Shown here piece after piece: positions 23,983 through 24,800 of a stretch of 24,800 nt of DNA. This stretch comes from an uncultured Veillonella sp. (GTDB taxonomy: Bacteria > Bacillota > Negativicutes > Veillonellales > Veillonellaceae), in the NCBI GenBank assembly GCA_934216375.1, contig CAKQBP010000002.1:1-24800 (forward strand), read 5' to 3'. The number at the start of each line of letters is the position of its first letter. Within the stretch, counting starts at the first letter, position 1. The translations under genes and the position numbers were made by a program. The notes below the pieces were generated by a model that saw only the letters and a list, made by a program, of their open reading frames with translations, had not been told where the DNA came from and did not search any database.

Positions 23983-24090
23983 GTGAAAGCCGAAATGCCC
24001 ACATGTGTGTTCTGAATAGGTCTGTATCGACTGCTTTAAGGGTCTCAGAGGATGCTTGTGGGTATTATTTTAAGTTCTAATAACTTTCAT
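23983..24090 (+). other. Structured intergenic segment after ytfJ, terminator or small RNA candidate
   Basis: The segment folds on paper into a rod. GTGAAAGC (23983-23990) faces ACTTTCAT (24083-24090). AATGCCCACA (23994-24003) pairs with TGTGGGTATT (24057-24066). TTCTGA and TCAGAG can pair inside. A T-rich ATTATTTT run follows the second stem. I do not recognise it as 6S, SRP, tmRNA or any riboswitch class. It may simply be the ytfJ terminator. Confidence 0.4.
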
Positions 24091-24130
24091 AAGTAGTTCA
24101 TAGGGCTTTATTATGCTATTTATCATAGTC

Positions 24131-24159
24131 TTGTGAAATTTAGCAAGATTTGTTATAGT
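24131..24159 (+). promoter_or_regulatory. Promoter of the OmpH-like gene
   Basis: TTGTGA (24131-24136) and TATAGT (24154-24159) are separated by 17 bp, and TG precedes the -10 box (TGTTATAGT). The start codon is 57 bp downstream, giving a short leader. Confidence 0.75.
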
Positions 24160-24215
24160 AAAAATAGTACACTATTGGATTGTATAGTGACACTTTTAAT
24201 CGAGGAGGATTTCAG

Positions 24216-24674
24216 ATGAAATTATCTAAAAAATTGACTACCTTAGCTATCGTTGGTGCTATGTCTGCTACTGCTGCAGTAGCAAGTGCTGCTAACATTG
24301 GCTTAGTAAATATGAGCCAAGTAGTAAATAGCTACCCTGGCTACGGTGCATTAGATATGAAAATGCAACAAGTAGACGCTCAATACCGTCCACAAATTGA
24401 AAAAAAAGTACAAGAAATTGAAAAGATTAAAGACTCTGCACAAGCAGAAGCAGAATTCAACAAAACTGTAGCTCCATTGCTTCAAAAAGAAAACGAAGAA
24501 ATCAATAAAATTGCTCAACCTATGATGCAAGCAATTCACAACACTGTTGAAGCTATCCGCGTTGAAAAACAAATGGACGTAGTATTGGATGATCCATACA
24601 CAATTCGTGCTGCTGACGCTAACAGCAAAATCGAAAACATTACTAACGAAGTAATTAGCCGTCTTAAAAAATAA
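24216..24674 (+). CDS. OmpH/Skp-family periplasmic chaperone
   Basis: Skp/OmpH proteins are periplasmic chaperones that hold unfolded outer-membrane proteins on their way to assembly. From the ATG at 24216 the product has 152 residues, with a signal peptide (MKLSKKLTTLAIVGAMSATA, likely cleaved after ...AVASA near residue 26), then IGLVNMSQVVNSYPGY, a charged coiled-coil segment (about 45-105), and a C-terminal strand region (KQMDVVLDDPY). GAGGAGG sits 7 nt before this ATG; the in-frame upstream ATG at 24180 has no such site. Its presence supports an outer membrane in a Firmicute-like genome. Confidence 0.88.
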   Translation: MKLSKKLTTLAIVGAMSATAAVASAANIGLVNMSQVVNSYPGYGALDMKMQQVDAQYRPQIEKKVQEIEKIKDSAQAEAEFNKTVAPLLQKENEEINKIAQPMMQAIHNTVEAIRVEKQMDVVLDDPYTIRAADANSKIENITNEVISRLKK

Positions 24675-24683
24675 TAAGCACGA

Positions 24684-24719
24684 AACCCCCTAACTGAGAT
24701 ATCAGCTAGGGGGTTATTT
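24684..24719 (+). terminator. Rho-independent terminator after the OmpH-like gene
   Basis: AACCCCCTA (24684-24692) pairs with TAGGGGGTT (24707-24715), with CTGA/TCAG continuing the stem inside. It lies 9 nt after the stop codon. The T-run is short (TTATTTATT). Confidence 0.88.
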
Positions 24720-24762
24720 ATTAAAATACATTTGGATGAATCCGATAAAGGAGCGAGATTTA

Positions 24763-24800
24763 ATGAAAGATTTTAAAGCATTAGCCACAGAGCGGTATTC
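24763..24800 (+). CDS. Start of a probable nitroreductase-family protein, cut by window edge
   Basis: Only 12 full codons are visible: MKDFKALATERY, then the first two bases of a serine codon. A good AAGGAG ribosome site lies upstream. The pattern x-ERYS at this distance from the start is typical of nitroreductase-family flavoproteins, which usually begin with a similar helix followed by an arginine-rich SVR motif. This is a guess from very few residues. Confidence 0.4.
   Translation, partial: MKDFKALATERY

Overview
The window is the chromosomal replication-origin region of a low-GC bacterium, most likely Veillonella or a close relative in the Negativicutes (diderm Firmicutes). This is inferred from several things seen together. 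The gene order dnaN-dnaA / rpmH-rnpA-yidD-yidC-jag-mnmE-mnmG-rsmG-parA-parB is Firmicute-like. There is an OmpH/Skp-type periplasmic chaperone, which implies an outer membrane. There are also a ytfI-ytfJ-like pair, HydF, and a B12-dependent methionine synthase with a separate activation protein. No rRNA, tRNA, CRISPR array or transposase gene was seen.

Layout. Positions 1-2940 hold dnaN (cut by the left edge) and dnaA, both on the minus strand. Clusters of DnaA boxes lie on both sides of dnaA, so the origin looks bipartite. The dnaA-dnaN gap carries six TAG/TAA triplets next to a GC block, which matches the DnaA-trio unwinding element known from Bacillus. The 1.3 kb between dnaA and rpmH holds about ten DnaA boxes, then four copies of an undescribed-looking element. 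Three copies are complete nested palindromes of about 150 bp. Their stem sequences mostly differ from copy to copy but stay self-complementary, while a short asymmetric core is conserved. A fifth, simpler copy lies between rsmG and metF.

Positions 4159-11101 hold the plus-strand run from rpmH to rsmG: ribosomal protein L34, RNase P protein, membrane protein insertion, an RNA-binding protein, tRNA U34 modification and 16S rRNA methylation. Several intergenic hairpins lie between these genes.

Positions 11399-15528 hold a minus-strand methionine operon (activation protein, then metH, then metF) placed between rsmG and parA. It would be transcribed head-on to a fork leaving the origin. It has its own consensus promoter and a leader terminator that looks like an attenuator.

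Positions 14745-18515 are the chromosome-segregation locus: five perfect 16-bp parS sites, parA and parB. One parS lies in the met operon and one inside parA. Just after parB there is a perfect 12-copy hexanucleotide repeat.

Positions 18627-24800 hold hydF, a DUF4446 protein, an M23 endopeptidase, a corrinoid adenosyltransferase, the ytfI/ytfJ-like pair, an OmpH-like chaperone, and the first codons of a probable nitroreductase cut by the right edge.
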